Source: an uncultured Bacteroidota bacterium (GTDB lineage: Bacteria; Bacteroidota; Bacteroidia; UKL13-3). From it: a DNA stretch of 64,000 nucleotides. This document shows positions 1-10,366 of the stretch, piece after piece. Below the pieces are notes generated by a model, which ran no database searches, had not been told where the DNA came from, and saw only the letters and a program-made list of their open reading frames with translations. The stretch's first letter is position 1; each line of letters starts with the position of its first letter. The stretch spans positions 50,387 through 114,386 of the forward strand of contig CAISCU010000033.1 in assembly GCA_903883965.1 (NCBI GenBank), given 5' to 3'. The position numbers and the translations under genes are program-made.

Positions 1-281
1 CCATTATGAACGTGTTGGTGTCCTGCTTGTTTGAGCATGCTTTTTGCCGCTGCACTGCGCATACCTGAGGCACAGCAGGTAATAATAGGCACTTCTTTTT
101 TAGGCAATTTTTTTAGGTTTGATTTGAGTTGGTCAACAGGAATATTTATTGAATTTTTAACATGTCCTCCTTGAAACTCTGCTTTGCTGCGCACATCTAA
201 TAAAATCGCTCCTTGGTTGATCAATTCTTGTAAATCTACTTTAGGGCCAAAACCCAATAACTGTTTAATGCGACTAATCAT
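1..281 (-). CDS. Rhodanese-like sulfurtransferase domain protein, 3' end cut by the window edge
   Basis: Reverse-strand frame from ATG at 281 reads MISRIKQLLGFGPKVDLQELINQGAILLDVRSKAEFQGGHVKNSINIP...ITCCASGMRSAAA; rhodanese DVR and CxxGxR active-loop motifs. Confidence 0.85.
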   Translation of the reverse strand, partial: MISRIKQLLGFGPKVDLQELINQGAILLDVRSKAEFQGGHVKNSINIPVDQLKSNLKKLPKKEVPIITCCASGMRSAAAKSMLKQAGHQHVHN

Positions 282-284
282 CTT

Positions 285-566
285 TTAATTGTTTAATAAA
301 TAATTCACTTGAGTCCACGGTCCACCATTGATACAGTCTATTTCTAAATCGCTTAAAAACTGAGTTGCTTGACCACTCCTGTTACCAGATGCACAGCACA
401 ATACAATTTTAGTAGTTGTGTTTTTAAATTCATCAACCCTGTTTGGAATTTCATGAAGCGGAATGTTGATACTACCGGCTACATGTCCACCCATAAATTC
501 TTCAGGGGTTCTTACGTCAATAATTTTCTTGTTGTCTGCTTTAAGCGCATTGATTAAATCTTCCAT
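285..566 (-). CDS. Rhodanese-like sulfurtransferase domain protein
   Basis: IDVRTPEEFMGGHVAGSINIPL...VLCCASGNRSGQA; tandem with the preceding rhodanese ORF. Confidence 0.9.
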   Translation of the reverse strand: MEDLINALKADNKKIIDVRTPEEFMGGHVAGSINIPLHEIPNRVDEFKNTTTKIVLCCASGNRSGQATQFLSDLEIDCINGGPWTQVNYLLNN

Positions 567-638
567 TGTGTTTTATTTATCGCATACAAAGGTAAATAGA
601 ACGGTTTTTGATGATGGGAACATTTGTTCCTTTTGAAC

Positions 639-881
639 TTATTTTTTTAAAACACCCACTTGTTCAAATTTGTCGAAAACAGTTGGTAAATGAGGTGCTA
701 GTTTTAATTCTTCTGTTAAATCTTGACCTGCCCAATGTTCATAGTGCTTCCCGTTTCGCCACAACCTACTTTTGGTTACATCGTAAATTTTACCTTCATA
801 GGCTACCCATATTTCAGGTTTGTCTTGCCCATTTCGCAGTGCCAATTGTGCACTTGTATATTCAGCAAATGCATTTGTCAT
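639..881 (-). CDS. Cytochrome b5-like heme/steroid binding domain protein
   Basis: 80 aa; WVAYEGKIYDVTKSRLWRNGKHYEHWAGQDLTEEL, typical of the small cytochrome b5-like family. Confidence 0.8.
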   Translation of the reverse strand: MTNAFAEYTSAQLALRNGQDKPEIWVAYEGKIYDVTKSRLWRNGKHYEHWAGQDLTEELKLAPHLPTVFDKFEQVGVLKK

Positions 882-2084
882 TTATTTTTTAAACTTTGGT
901 TTAAAAGGTTTGCGTTTAAACGGTTGTTTGAGTTGAGGATTGTAAACTGGTGATTGCCCCAATGCATCAGGCACATTTCTTTTGGGTATTTCTCTTTCTA
1001 TTAATTTTTCAATGGCATCGAATCGTTTTTGGTCTTTGTCGTTGATAAATGTGATGGCTGTTCCTTTGGTATTGGTTCCCCTGGCAGTTCTACCAATTCT
1101 ATGTACATAGTCTTCGGGGTCTGGTGGCACATCAAAATTCAATACCAATTCAATGCCCTCTACATCAATACCCCTCGATAAAATATCTGTTCCAATTAGG
1201 GTGTTGAGTTTTTTATTTTTAAAATCATTCATGATTGCTTCCCGTTCTGCTTGTTCTAAGTCGGAATGAAATGATTTACACCTGAGCCCTAATCTTTTAA
1301 GTTCATGCTGTAAGCTTTTAACTTTTTCCTTGGTTGAGGCAAAAAGTATCATGCTTTCAAATTTATTTTCAGCCAAGAGATGTGCCAAAAGCCCAATTTT
1401 TTGACCATCGTAACACAGATAGGCTATTTGTTCAATACCTGCTGCAGGTTTTGATATGGCAATGTTAATTTGAGACGGATTGTTTAAAATTTTTCCAGTT
1501 AGCTGTCTAATTTTGGGTGGCATGGTTGCCGAAAACATCAGTGTTTGTCTATTGCTTGGTAGTTTGTTGATGATTTTAATTAAGTCATCGTAAAAGCCCA
1601 TATCAAGCATTTTATCGGCTTCGTCTAATACCAAATGTTGGAGGCCATCGAATTTAATTTCACCGCTAATTAATTGAGAAATTAACCTGCCAGGTGTGGC
1701 TACAATAATATCTGCTCCTTTAATGAGTGCTTTTTTTTGTTGCTCATAACTAATACCATCACCACCTCCGTAAATGGCAGTTGAACTTACATTTACAAAA
1801 TAGCTAAACCCTTGAAGTTGTTGGTCTATTTGGAGAGCAAGTTCTCGTGTTGGAACCAATATTAGGGTATTGACACCTTTGTGTTCACTGATGATAATTT
1901 TGTTTAATATGGGCAATAAATAGGCTGCAGTTTTTCCTGTTCCAGTTTGTGCGCAAGCAATTAAATCTTTGTTGTCAAGTATAACCGGTATGGCTTGTTC
2001 TTGTATGGGAGTAGGTTGGTTAAAACCCATCGCGTCTAGCCCATCTAGGAGCTCGTATTCTAAGTAGAAATCGTCAAATGTCAA
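882..2084 (-). CDS. DEAD/DEAH-box ATP-dependent RNA helicase (RhlE-like)
   Basis: Q motif, AQTGTGKT, PTRELA, DEAD, SAT, HRIGRTAR motifs; basic C-terminus. Confidence 0.95.
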   Translation of the reverse strand: MTFDDFYLEYELLDGLDAMGFNQPTPIQEQAIPVILDNKDLIACAQTGTGKTAAYLLPILNKIIISEHKGVNTLILVPTRELALQIDQQLQGFSYFVNVSSTAIYGGGDGISYEQQKKALIKGADIIVATPGRLISQLISGEIKFDGLQHLVLDEADKMLDMGFYDDLIKIINKLPSNRQTLMFSATMPPKIRQLTGKILNNPSQINIAISKPAAGIEQIAYLCYDGQKIGLLAHLLAENKFESMILFASTKEKVKSLQHELKRLGLRCKSFHSDLEQAEREAIMNDFKNKKLNTLIGTDILSRGIDVEGIELVLNFDVPPDPEDYVHRIGRTARGTNTKGTAITFINDKDQKRFDAIEKLIEREIPKRNVPDALGQSPVYNPQLKQPFKRKPFKPKFKK

Positions 2085-2129
2085 ATTGCTTTGGATTGAA
2101 TAAGTAAGTGTGATTCAAATGTACCGAAA

Positions 2130-3137
2130 TTATTGTGTAATCGCTGCATTGAACCAATTTTGGGTAACCAGGTATTCTGCTATCTGTACAGCATTTGTAG
2201 CTGCACCTTTTCTAAGGTTATCTGCCACTATCCATAAGTTCAATGCATTTTCCATAGATTCATCTCTTCTAATCCTGCCAACAAATACATCATCTTTTTG
2301 GTGTGATAACAATGGCATTGGATAAATGGCTTTTTCAGGTTCATCTAAAACAGTAATGCCTTTTGAGTTTTTAAGAGTAGTTGTCAGTTCAGTTAAATCA
2401 AATGCTTTTTCAAATGCAATATTTACACTTTCACTGTGGCCACCTACTGTTGGTATTCTTACACAGGTTGCTGTTAATGCAATTGAATTGTCCTGCATGA
2501 TTTTTTTTGTTTCATTCACCATTTTCATTTCTTCTTTGGTGTATGCATTAGGCATGAAAACATCAATTTGAGGAATTACATTTTGGTCAATAGGGTATGC
2601 ATAAGCCATTTCGCCTTTGATACCATTTCTTTCGTTTTCCATTTGTTGAACCGCTTTGATTCCTGTTCCAGTTACACTCTGATAAGTACTAACTACAATG
2701 CGTTTAATTTTGTATTTTAAATGCAATGGGTATAGCGCCAAAACCATTTGAATGGTTGAACAGTTTGGATTGGCAATGATTTTATCATTTGCATTTAACA
2801 ATGATGCATTGATTTCAGGTACGATCAATTTTTTATCTGGGTCCATTCTCCAAGCCGAAGAATTGTCTATTACAAAACAGTTGACTGCCGCAAATTGGGG
2901 AGCCCATTCTAGTGAGGTTGACCCACCAGCAGAAAACAAAGCAATATTGGGTTTGGCATTGATGGCAGTTTGCATGCTAACAATGGCAATTGATTTTCCT
3001 TTGAATTGAATGTTTTTGCCTACTGATTTTTCTGAGGCAACAGGAATCAATGTGTCAATTGGAAAATTTCTTTCTTCAAGTAGTTTCAACATGACAGTTC
3101 CAACTAAACCGGTAGCCCCTACAACTGCAACTTTCAT
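2130..3137 (-). CDS. asd: Aspartate-semialdehyde dehydrogenase
   Basis: MKVAVVGATGLVGTVMLKLLEER...NPNCSTIQMV...; start chosen at MKVAVVG rather than the longer ORF start at 3179. Confidence 0.93.
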   Translation of the reverse strand: MKVAVVGATGLVGTVMLKLLEERNFPIDTLIPVASEKSVGKNIQFKGKSIAIVSMQTAINAKPNIALFSAGGSTSLEWAPQFAAVNCFVIDNSSAWRMDPDKKLIVPEINASLLNANDKIIANPNCSTIQMVLALYPLHLKYKIKRIVVSTYQSVTGTGIKAVQQMENERNGIKGEMAYAYPIDQNVIPQIDVFMPNAYTKEEMKMVNETKKIMQDNSIALTATCVRIPTVGGHSESVNIAFEKAFDLTELTTTLKNSKGITVLDEPEKAIYPMPLLSHQKDDVFVGRIRRDESMENALNLWIVADNLRKGAATNAVQIAEYLVTQNWFNAAITQ

Positions 3138-3216
3138 ACTTATTTTTTGATACGAAATTAATGCATCAGCTGCAAACATAAAATAGATTGTAACTTAAAA
3201 GTTAAATGCTAGGTAT

Positions 3217-6200
3217 ATGCAGTATAAAATTAAGTTTATAAGTATTTTGAGTTTGCTTATCATGTTTCAAAACCATTCAATTGCACAGGTTTTTGAGCAT
3301 TTTAATCAATCACTCTCACAATTAAAGTATCATTGGAATTTTACAGATTCTTGCTTTTGGGTAAACCCTAAAAATCAATTGCAATCAAATGTAAAGGCAA
3401 AAAATGTATCGGAAATAACTGCAAATTTATTGGTTTCAAAAAAGAGTCAAACCATTGAATGGAGCAGTTATATTGCATTTGGATTCAACCCCAGCCCTCA
3501 AAATCAAGTTCGATTTTATTTATACGCTGATTCAGTTAATCTGAGTCAATCTACCCAAGCCATGTATTTACAGTTTGGCGGCATCAATGGTTCAGATGAT
3601 GTGTTTGAACTCATTCAGTTGCAAGGCAATTCCAAACAAATTTTAGCCAGTAGCTTACCAGGATTGCTCAAACAAACTGCTAGTAGGTTCCGTTTCAGGT
3701 GTTTGATAGATGCTAACCAATTGCTCACATTCCAAATAGATACTGGTACAACCAATGGTGTTCCTGTTTTTTCAACTACTGCTCCTCAACTTCCTGCTCA
3801 ATTTTATACAGGTTATTGGTTTAAATTTACTTCAAGCTATGTTTCTAGTTTTATAGCAGACGACTTTTATTTTGGAGATATACGGCCAATAGCTCCAAGT
3901 ATTGATTTGGTTAATGTCAAACAAATCAATGACAGTTGTTTGCAATTCAACTGGAACGGAAGCATAGACACATGTGACTTTGCAAACAAACTATCCTATA
4001 ATTTTGAAAGCCCATCCTATTTTTGCTTTACAGCCCATTTAGATACCCTTTGCGTTTATTTTAGGCAGCAACTTTCAAAGCTTGGTTCTTATGAAGTTTG
4101 TATGAAACAATTGTATTCTGTTGGAGGTGCTGCTATACCAGATACTTGTCTCTATTGGCAACAGTATGAACCTGAACTGGCCGATATTGTTTTTTCAGAA
4201 TTGATGATAGATCCAGACCCAATTATTGGACTTCCAAATGCGGAATTCATTGAATTGTACAATCAATCTTCATATGCATTGAATTTAAAGGGTTTCTATA
4301 TTACCGATAAGCAAACTGTTTCCGAATTGGGAGATTATTTTTTAAAGCCTCAAGAATTTGTAATGCTTTGTTCTTGTAAAGACAGTGCCTTGTTTTCAAG
4401 TATTCCAAAACTTTGTGTTGCTAGTTTACCTAGTTTAAACAATGTTTCAGATACCCTTCAATTGTTCAGTAAGCAAGGTTTACTCCTCAATCAAATAATG
4501 TACAATTCTAATTGGTACCACAGCAATCCATTACCAAACGGAGGCAGAAGTTTGTGTTTGAGAAGTACAAATAACAATTGCAATCAAATAGACAATTGGC
4601 AGGCCTCATCCGATTCATGTGGAGGGAGTCCGGGCAAGCCTGGCTTAGACTGGAATAGTTATTCTGATTCAGTTAAACTCAGTTTAATACAATTTAGCGC
4701 TATAGATTCTTTTCATGTGTTATTGGTCTTTAATAAAACGCTTGTATCAATTGAATTGAAGTGTTTGGGTTTGAACGCAATTTTAAAATGGCAATCACTC
4801 AATGCCGATAGTTTTGTATTTGAGACAAGCCCTTTTAAAAATAATCAAGATATAGTTATTCAATTGAATCAAACCTGTGCTTGTAATAACAACTGCTTAG
4901 ATACCAATTTCATTTATTTTTTTGTTACCTTAAAAAATGCTTTCTACAATGATTTGGTGTTTTCAGAATTGCTATTTGAACCCCTCGTCAATTCAGAAGT
5001 GCCAGCTTTTATTGAAATTTATAATAAGAGCAATTACAGGGTTAATTTGTCTGATTACAATATTTGTAATGGCAATCAGTGCATAGAATTGCCTGCGTAT
5101 GAAATGTATCCTGATAGCTTTGTGGTGATTGCCAAATCAAAGCTGTTGAGCGTGAAAAACCAAATTACTTTACCCAAACTTTTTTCGTTGAATTTAACAG
5201 ATACATTGCTCATCAGAAATAAAGATCATTTGCTGGTTTCATTTTTACCCTATAGTCAAAATTTTTATCATGATTTGTTTAAACAAAATCAGAAAGGATG
5301 GTCGGTTGAGTGTATGAATTTAAAAATGCCATGTATGGGTTCAGAAAATTGGCATGCCAGTATGCATGAAAATAAACATACTGCAGGTGTTGTAAATAGT
5401 ATTGGCCATGCCAATACAGATACCATAGCACCAAAACTACTTCAGCTTTACCCAGTCAATGCTTCGCAATTATTACTTAAATTCAACGAACCCATAGATT
5501 CAAGTTACATGGATCACCATTTGCAGATACTGCCTGCTAGCAATCCATTCAATTGGCATTTTACAAACAATAACCAAACGGTATTGCTAACCTTGAAAGT
5601 ACATTTACTCCAACAAGTAAATTATGAATTGTTCCTCAATCAAATACCAGATTGTGCAGGTAATGTGCTTACCGCATCTAGTTTTCCATTTGCTTTACCT
5701 GAAAAAATTGATTCAGGCAATTTGCTCCTCAATGAGGTTCTATTTGATCCAGTTCCTGGGGCTTCAGATTTTATTGAAATTTACAATAACAGTTCCAAAT
5801 ACCTCGATTTAAAATCAGTTTACATTGGTCTCAAATCAAGCCAAGAAGATCAATACCAATCAATATGTTCAATTGCTCCTAATGGCTATTTAATGTCACC
5901 ATTAGACTATGTTGTCATCAGTCAATTAGATCAGTCTACTTATTTTAATGAGGTTAATTTTAGCAAACAAATTTTAGTGAATTTGCCAAATTTATCTAAT
6001 GATGGCGCTTGGCTTGAACTGCTTGCCTCTGATCAATCCATACTTGATGCCATGCCATTTAATTCACAAATGCATTTTCAATTATTGCCAACTTTTGAGG
6101 GTGTGAGTTTAGAGCGTTTGTCTTCAGCATTACCAGCTACGTATCCGGAAAATTGGCATTCAGCATCAGCACAACAGCAATATGGAACACCCACACGTTC

Positions 6201-6555
6201 CAATTCCATGCAAATGAAAAAGCTAAATAACAATAACCAATTGAGTGTATTTCCGGAAGTGTTTTCACCTGACAATGATGGTTACCAAGATGTGGTTCAA
6301 ATAGCATACCTGTTCAATCAGTTAGAAAATTTCTCTACACTCACCATTTACAACAGGTATGGCCTACCTGTTAAAGATTTTGCAAATGCCTATTGGGGTG
6401 GCAATCAAGGTAAATGGATTTGGAATGGATTAGACAATGAAAACAATCCACTTCCAGAGGGTTTTTATGTGGTAAAATTAAACATTTTTATGCCCGACGG
6501 CACCGTTGATACGCAAAGAAAGACAATCGTTTTAGCAAGTAGGGAGCGGAACTAA
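3217..6555 (+). CDS. Large exported protein with three lamin-tail domains and a C-terminal FlgD/CHU_C-like Ig domain, probable T9SS substrate
   Basis: Signal peptide; LTD motifs FSELMIDPDP/FIELYN, FSELLFEP/FIEIYN, LNEVLFDPVPG/FIEIYN; C-terminus FSPDNDGYQDVVQI...IYNRYGLPV...WNGLDNENNPLPEGFYVVKL...RKTIVLA. Confidence 0.85.
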   Translation: MQYKIKFISILSLLIMFQNHSIAQVFEHFNQSLSQLKYHWNFTDSCFWVNPKNQLQSNVKAKNVSEITANLLVSKKSQTIEWSSYIAFGFNPSPQNQVRFYLYADSVNLSQSTQAMYLQFGGINGSDDVFELIQLQGNSKQILASSLPGLLKQTASRFRFRCLIDANQLLTFQIDTGTTNGVPVFSTTAPQLPAQFYTGYWFKFTSSYVSSFIADDFYFGDIRPIAPSIDLVNVKQINDSCLQFNWNGSIDTCDFANKLSYNFESPSYFCFTAHLDTLCVYFRQQLSKLGSYEVCMKQLYSVGGAAIPDTCLYWQQYEPELADIVFSELMIDPDPIIGLPNAEFIELYNQSSYALNLKGFYITDKQTVSELGDYFLKPQEFVMLCSCKDSALFSSIPKLCVASLPSLNNVSDTLQLFSKQGLLLNQIMYNSNWYHSNPLPNGGRSLCLRSTNNNCNQIDNWQASSDSCGGSPGKPGLDWNSYSDSVKLSLIQFSAIDSFHVLLVFNKTLVSIELKCLGLNAILKWQSLNADSFVFETSPFKNNQDIVIQLNQTCACNNNCLDTNFIYFFVTLKNAFYNDLVFSELLFEPLVNSEVPAFIEIYNKSNYRVNLSDYNICNGNQCIELPAYEMYPDSFVVIAKSKLLSVKNQITLPKLFSLNLTDTLLIRNKDHLLVSFLPYSQNFYHDLFKQNQKGWSVECMNLKMPCMGSENWHASMHENKHTAGVVNSIGHANTDTIAPKLLQLYPVNASQLLLKFNEPIDSSYMDHHLQILPASNPFNWHFTNNNQTVLLTLKVHLLQQVNYELFLNQIPDCAGNVLTASSFPFALPEKIDSGNLLLNEVLFDPVPGASDFIEIYNNSSKYLDLKSVYIGLKSSQEDQYQSICSIAPNGYLMSPLDYVVISQLDQSTYFNEVNFSKQILVNLPNLSNDGAWLELLASDQSILDAMPFNSQMHFQLLPTFEGVSLERLSSALPATYPENWHSASAQQQYGTPTRSNSMQMKKLNNNNQLSVFPEVFSPDNDGYQDVVQIAYLFNQLENFSTLTIYNRYGLPVKDFANAYWGGNQGKWIWNGLDNENNPLPEGFYVVKLNIFMPDGTVDTQRKTIVLASRERN

Positions 6556-8180
6556 AACTTTCTTTGTACGCTAAGTTTTATAACTTGTAAAAAGAAAATA
6601 AACAAACAAATTCCGTGAATGAAACTTGCATTTTTCCCATAAAAAGAAACATATGAAGACATGCTAACTTGCCCTTCAATAGAGGTTGGTACCCACCAAT
6701 TTGTTTGTTGGGTTATTTCACCTTCATCGTTTATAAATGCACTGATACCAGTGTTGGCACACCGCACTATTGGGGTTCTGTTTTCAATGGCTCTCAATTG
6801 TGCATATTTTAAGTGTTGTTGATAGCCTGGTGTATCACCCCACCAACCATCGTTGGTCATAATACAATATAGGTCTGCACCTTTTACTTTATAGGAACTG
6901 ATAAAATCAGGAAAGACACTTTCATAACAAATAACTGGTGCTATTTTAACACGGTGCTGTGTGTCAAAAACTTTTGATTCACCATCTGAACCCAAACTAC
7001 CTGAGGTACCACCCAAATCAATGGCAAGGTTTTCTAAAAAACCAAATAAGAATGGATAAGGCATTCGTTCCACACCAGGCACCATTTTATTTTTATGATA
7101 AACTTGAATGGGGCTGCTCTCCTGTAATAACAAGGCGGTATTGTATGCATCAATGCATTGTTGAACACTCGGGTAAAATCTGGCTGTAATGGGCTTTTGG
7201 GGGTCATTGGGATAGAAAGTTCTATAGGTATCTGCTCCAGTTAGCAATACAAGTCCTGGGTGTTTTGAAATAAATTGTTTGCAAGATTTTATCAATGGAT
7301 CTTGTTCTAATTCTTGTTCATACAATCCACCCAATAAGGCTGTTTCAGGAAATACGAGTAGTTGGGTTTTGGCATTGATTTTACGAGCTGCCAATTCAAA
7401 CATTTTGTTTAATTGTTCTTGGTAACCCAGTCCATTGAATTTTTCAGAATAGGGGTCAATATTGGGTTGAACGATTAAAACAGACGCAGTTTTTTCAGGG
7501 TAGTTGATTTTATATTCTTTAAAATGTTGCAACACAAAATAGGAACCTAAAATAGGACAAAATATATAGGTGAATAGGATATGAAACATGCGCAATTCTT
7601 TGCCGATAAAATTTCCTTCTTTATAGCTTTTATACCAGTTGAACAATTTGGTATTGACAATTAAAACCAAAATGCTTCCACCTAAAACACCTGTATATTC
7701 ATACCATTGAACACCTTGGGTAAATGAACTAAAAACATTACCCAATATGAGCCAGGGAAAGGCAAGGTCCCAATTAAATTGTAAAATTTCTATTGCCAAC
7801 CATGCAAAAACAAAAAGGGTATAGTTGGCTTGTTTGTTTTTTCTAGCAGATGCATGCAATAATAGCAATGGAAGTACCATGGGTAAGCTATTGATCAATA
7901 CTGCAGCTATTGCACCTCCATTGCTGGCATTCCATATCCACCAAGTTGTGCCAGCATTCCATACAATAAATGCCAACCAGCTAAATAAAAACAAACTCAA
8001 TACATTTCCATTGTCATTTTCTCTGCATTCTTTTTCTAAATACAACAATGGAATAAACCCCAAATAAGCCAACGGAAACAGGCCAAATGGTTCAAACGCA
8101 AATACAAACAGCAATCCACTGAGTAAGCTGTAAATGAAAAAGCGAAGCTGGTTATTTTTGATGGCCAATAACAATGACAA
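6552..8180 (-). CDS. lnt: Apolipoprotein N-acyltransferase
   Basis: N-terminal multi-TM region plus CN-hydrolase domain (FPETALLGG, VICYESVFPDF, NDGWWGDTPGYQQHL). Confidence 0.93.
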   Translation of the reverse strand: MSLLLAIKNNQLRFFIYSLLSGLLFVFAFEPFGLFPLAYLGFIPLLYLEKECRENDNGNVLSLFLFSWLAFIVWNAGTTWWIWNASNGGAIAAVLINSLPMVLPLLLLHASARKNKQANYTLFVFAWLAIEILQFNWDLAFPWLILGNVFSSFTQGVQWYEYTGVLGGSILVLIVNTKLFNWYKSYKEGNFIGKELRMFHILFTYIFCPILGSYFVLQHFKEYKINYPEKTASVLIVQPNIDPYSEKFNGLGYQEQLNKMFELAARKINAKTQLLVFPETALLGGLYEQELEQDPLIKSCKQFISKHPGLVLLTGADTYRTFYPNDPQKPITARFYPSVQQCIDAYNTALLLQESSPIQVYHKNKMVPGVERMPYPFLFGFLENLAIDLGGTSGSLGSDGESKVFDTQHRVKIAPVICYESVFPDFISSYKVKGADLYCIMTNDGWWGDTPGYQQHLKYAQLRAIENRTPIVRCANTGISAFINDEGEITQQTNWWVPTSIEGQVSMSSYVSFYGKNASFIHGICLFIFFLQVIKLSVQRKF

Positions 8181-8832
8181 ATTCTCCTTTTATAGGTTTG
8201 TTGGTAAAATATTCCAATACACTTTTACAGGTTCCGTTTACGGTTTCTTCGAATAGTTTAGTCAGTTCTCGGCTTACTGATAAAGGCCTGTCTTCTCCTA
8301 AAAACTCAAGCAATTGTTGAAGGGTTTTGAGCAGCCTGTGTGGACTTTCGTACAATATGCAGGTTCGGGTTTCTACAGCTAGGCTTTTTAATGCTGTTTG
8401 TCTTCCTTTTTTTTCAGGTAAAAAACCTATAAAACTAAATTCATCACAAGGAAATCCACTTTTTACCAATGCAGGAACAAATGCTGTTGGACCTGGTAAA
8501 CAATCAATTTGTATCTCATTTTCTTGGCAAGCCCTTGCCAATAAAAAACCTGGATCACTGATACCGGGTGTACCTGCATCACTTACTTGAGCAATGGTTT
8601 TACCAGATTTTAAGTCTTCTATGATGTGTTGAATTGTTTTGTGTTCGTTGTGTGCGTGGAAGGGTTTGAGTGTATTTGAAATTTGATAATGTGCAAGTAA
8701 TTTGCCGGTTTGTCGGGTATCTTCAGCTAAAATATAATCTACCTCTTTGAGAATTCTTAGTGCTCTCAGCGTGATATCTTCTAAATTGCCAATAGGGGTG
8801 GGTACCAAATAAAGCTTTCCTGCATGCAACAT
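8152..8832 (-). CDS. rsmI: 16S rRNA (cytidine(1402)-2'-O)-methyltransferase
   Basis: LYLVPTPIGNLEDITLRALRILKEVDYILAEDTRQTGKLL...VSDAGTPGISDPG. Confidence 0.95.
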   Translation of the reverse strand: MLHAGKLYLVPTPIGNLEDITLRALRILKEVDYILAEDTRQTGKLLAHYQISNTLKPFHAHNEHKTIQHIIEDLKSGKTIAQVSDAGTPGISDPGFLLARACQENEIQIDCLPGPTAFVPALVKSGFPCDEFSFIGFLPEKKGRQTALKSLAVETRTCILYESPHRLLKTLQQLLEFLGEDRPLSVSRELTKLFEETVNGTCKSVLEYFTNKPIKGEFVIVIGHQK

Positions 8833-8904
8833 GTTTACAAATTAAGCAGCTTTATCTTAATTTTTATAAATTGCAAAGATTAAAAGGTCAATACCATTAC
8901 CAAA

Positions 8905-9681
8905 ATGAATCGGATTTACAAAAGATTGGAAGTTTATGTGCTGTATTTTTATGAATACTTAAGGTATGGAGAATTCGCCTCTTTGTACCAAGCCTTTGTG
9001 TTTATTTTTACAGGTAAAACATCAGCTAAGCGAAAAGTTGTAAGGTCAAGCATGGGCCAGTTTTTGGTGAGAGCAGAGACACTAGATTTTCAATACATCA
9101 ATTATGCGTATGAGATTGATATCAAACGCTTTTTAACGCATGAGCAATTTGATGTTTTCTTAGACATTGGAGCTTGTTTGGGAGAATACTCTATATGGTT
9201 GGGTAATAAGGGTAAAAGGTGTTTGGCTTTTGAGCCTGTTGTTGAAAGTTTTCAAATGATTGAACACAATATCAAGTTAAACAATGTTGCCAATCAAGTA
9301 CAAGCATTTAATTATGGATTGGGCAATCAGAACACCACTGCCAATTTTAAAATCAACCATACCAATCCTGGTGCGAGCAAAAGAGTAAAAGACAAAGACA
9401 ACAATACATCTGAATTACAAATATGTAAGTTAGACGATGTTTTTGAGCAATTTCAAATACATCCCGACCAACGCATTGTTATTAAAATTGATGTAGAAGG
9501 GATGGAGGTAGAAATGTTAGAAGGGGCTAGAAATTTCATTCATAAATATCCTCATATAGTCCTTATTATTGAAGAAAAATTATCGGGCGAAGGCGAAATT
9601 CTAAAGGTTTTAAACCAAATTAGTCGATTTGAATTTGGCACCATTGACCAGTTCAACATTTATGCAAGGAAAATGGCCTAG
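8905..9681 (+). CDS. FkbM family methyltransferase
   Basis: DVFLDIGACLGEYSIWLG...AFEPVVESFQMIEHNIKLNN...IVIKIDVEGMEVEMLEGA. Confidence 0.88.
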   Translation: MNRIYKRLEVYVLYFYEYLRYGEFASLYQAFVFIFTGKTSAKRKVVRSSMGQFLVRAETLDFQYINYAYEIDIKRFLTHEQFDVFLDIGACLGEYSIWLGNKGKRCLAFEPVVESFQMIEHNIKLNNVANQVQAFNYGLGNQNTTANFKINHTNPGASKRVKDKDNNTSELQICKLDDVFEQFQIHPDQRIVIKIDVEGMEVEMLEGARNFIHKYPHIVLIIEEKLSGEGEILKVLNQISRFEFGTIDQFNIYARKMA

Positions 9682-10298
9682 GCCTGTTGTTTCTTTTTCT
9701 CTTTTATCCAGTTTCTAATAATTGGAATTGAAGTAACAAGTATAAAACCGATTACAATCCAATCTAAGTAATTTTGAGCTTCTGGAAAAAATTTGGCAGT
9801 ATAATATCCACCTGAAACAATAGTCAAAGGCCAAAGTATTGCACCTACTATATTGTAAATAGTAAACATCCATGGATTTACTTTTACAACTCCTGCTAGA
9901 ATGGGTGCAAAAGTTCTTACTATGGGTAAAAATCGTCCCATCACCAATGCCAGTCCACCATATTTTTGATAGAATGTTTCAGCAGTTACAATGTATTTCT
10001 TTTTAAAAAATAAGGTATCGGGTTTGTTGTAAAGTGCCTGTCCAGTTTTGATGCCAAATAAATAGCCAGCATAATACCCCAAGAGAGCGGCTACGCTTAT
10101 TCCGGCAATCAGTTCTGTTAAAGGAATACTCAGGATTTTAAGGTAGCAAAGTAAACCAGCAGTGAACAAAAGAGAATCTCCTGGTAAAAAGAATCCAAAA
10201 AAGATTCCATTCTCTAGAAATACAATCGCCAATAGCAAAAACTTGCCACCATAACGGATGAGTTCTTCAGGTTTAAAAATGTCCCAGATACTGTCCAA
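9678..10298 (-). CDS. DedA family (SNARE-associated/VTT) membrane protein
   Basis: FLENGIFFGFFLPGDSLLFTAG...YGGLALVMGRFLPIVRTFAPILAGV. Confidence 0.93.
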   Translation of the reverse strand: MDSIWDIFKPEELIRYGGKFLLLAIVFLENGIFFGFFLPGDSLLFTAGLLCYLKILSIPLTELIAGISVAALLGYYAGYLFGIKTGQALYNKPDTLFFKKKYIVTAETFYQKYGGLALVMGRFLPIVRTFAPILAGVVKVNPWMFTIYNIVGAILWPLTIVSGGYYTAKFFPEAQNYLDWIVIGFILVTSIPIIRNWIKEKKKQQA

Positions 10299-10366
10299 GC
10301 TTTAACAATTAAAGCTACGATTTAGGCAGATTTTTTGGTTTAAACAAATTGAAGCAAATGATGGGC

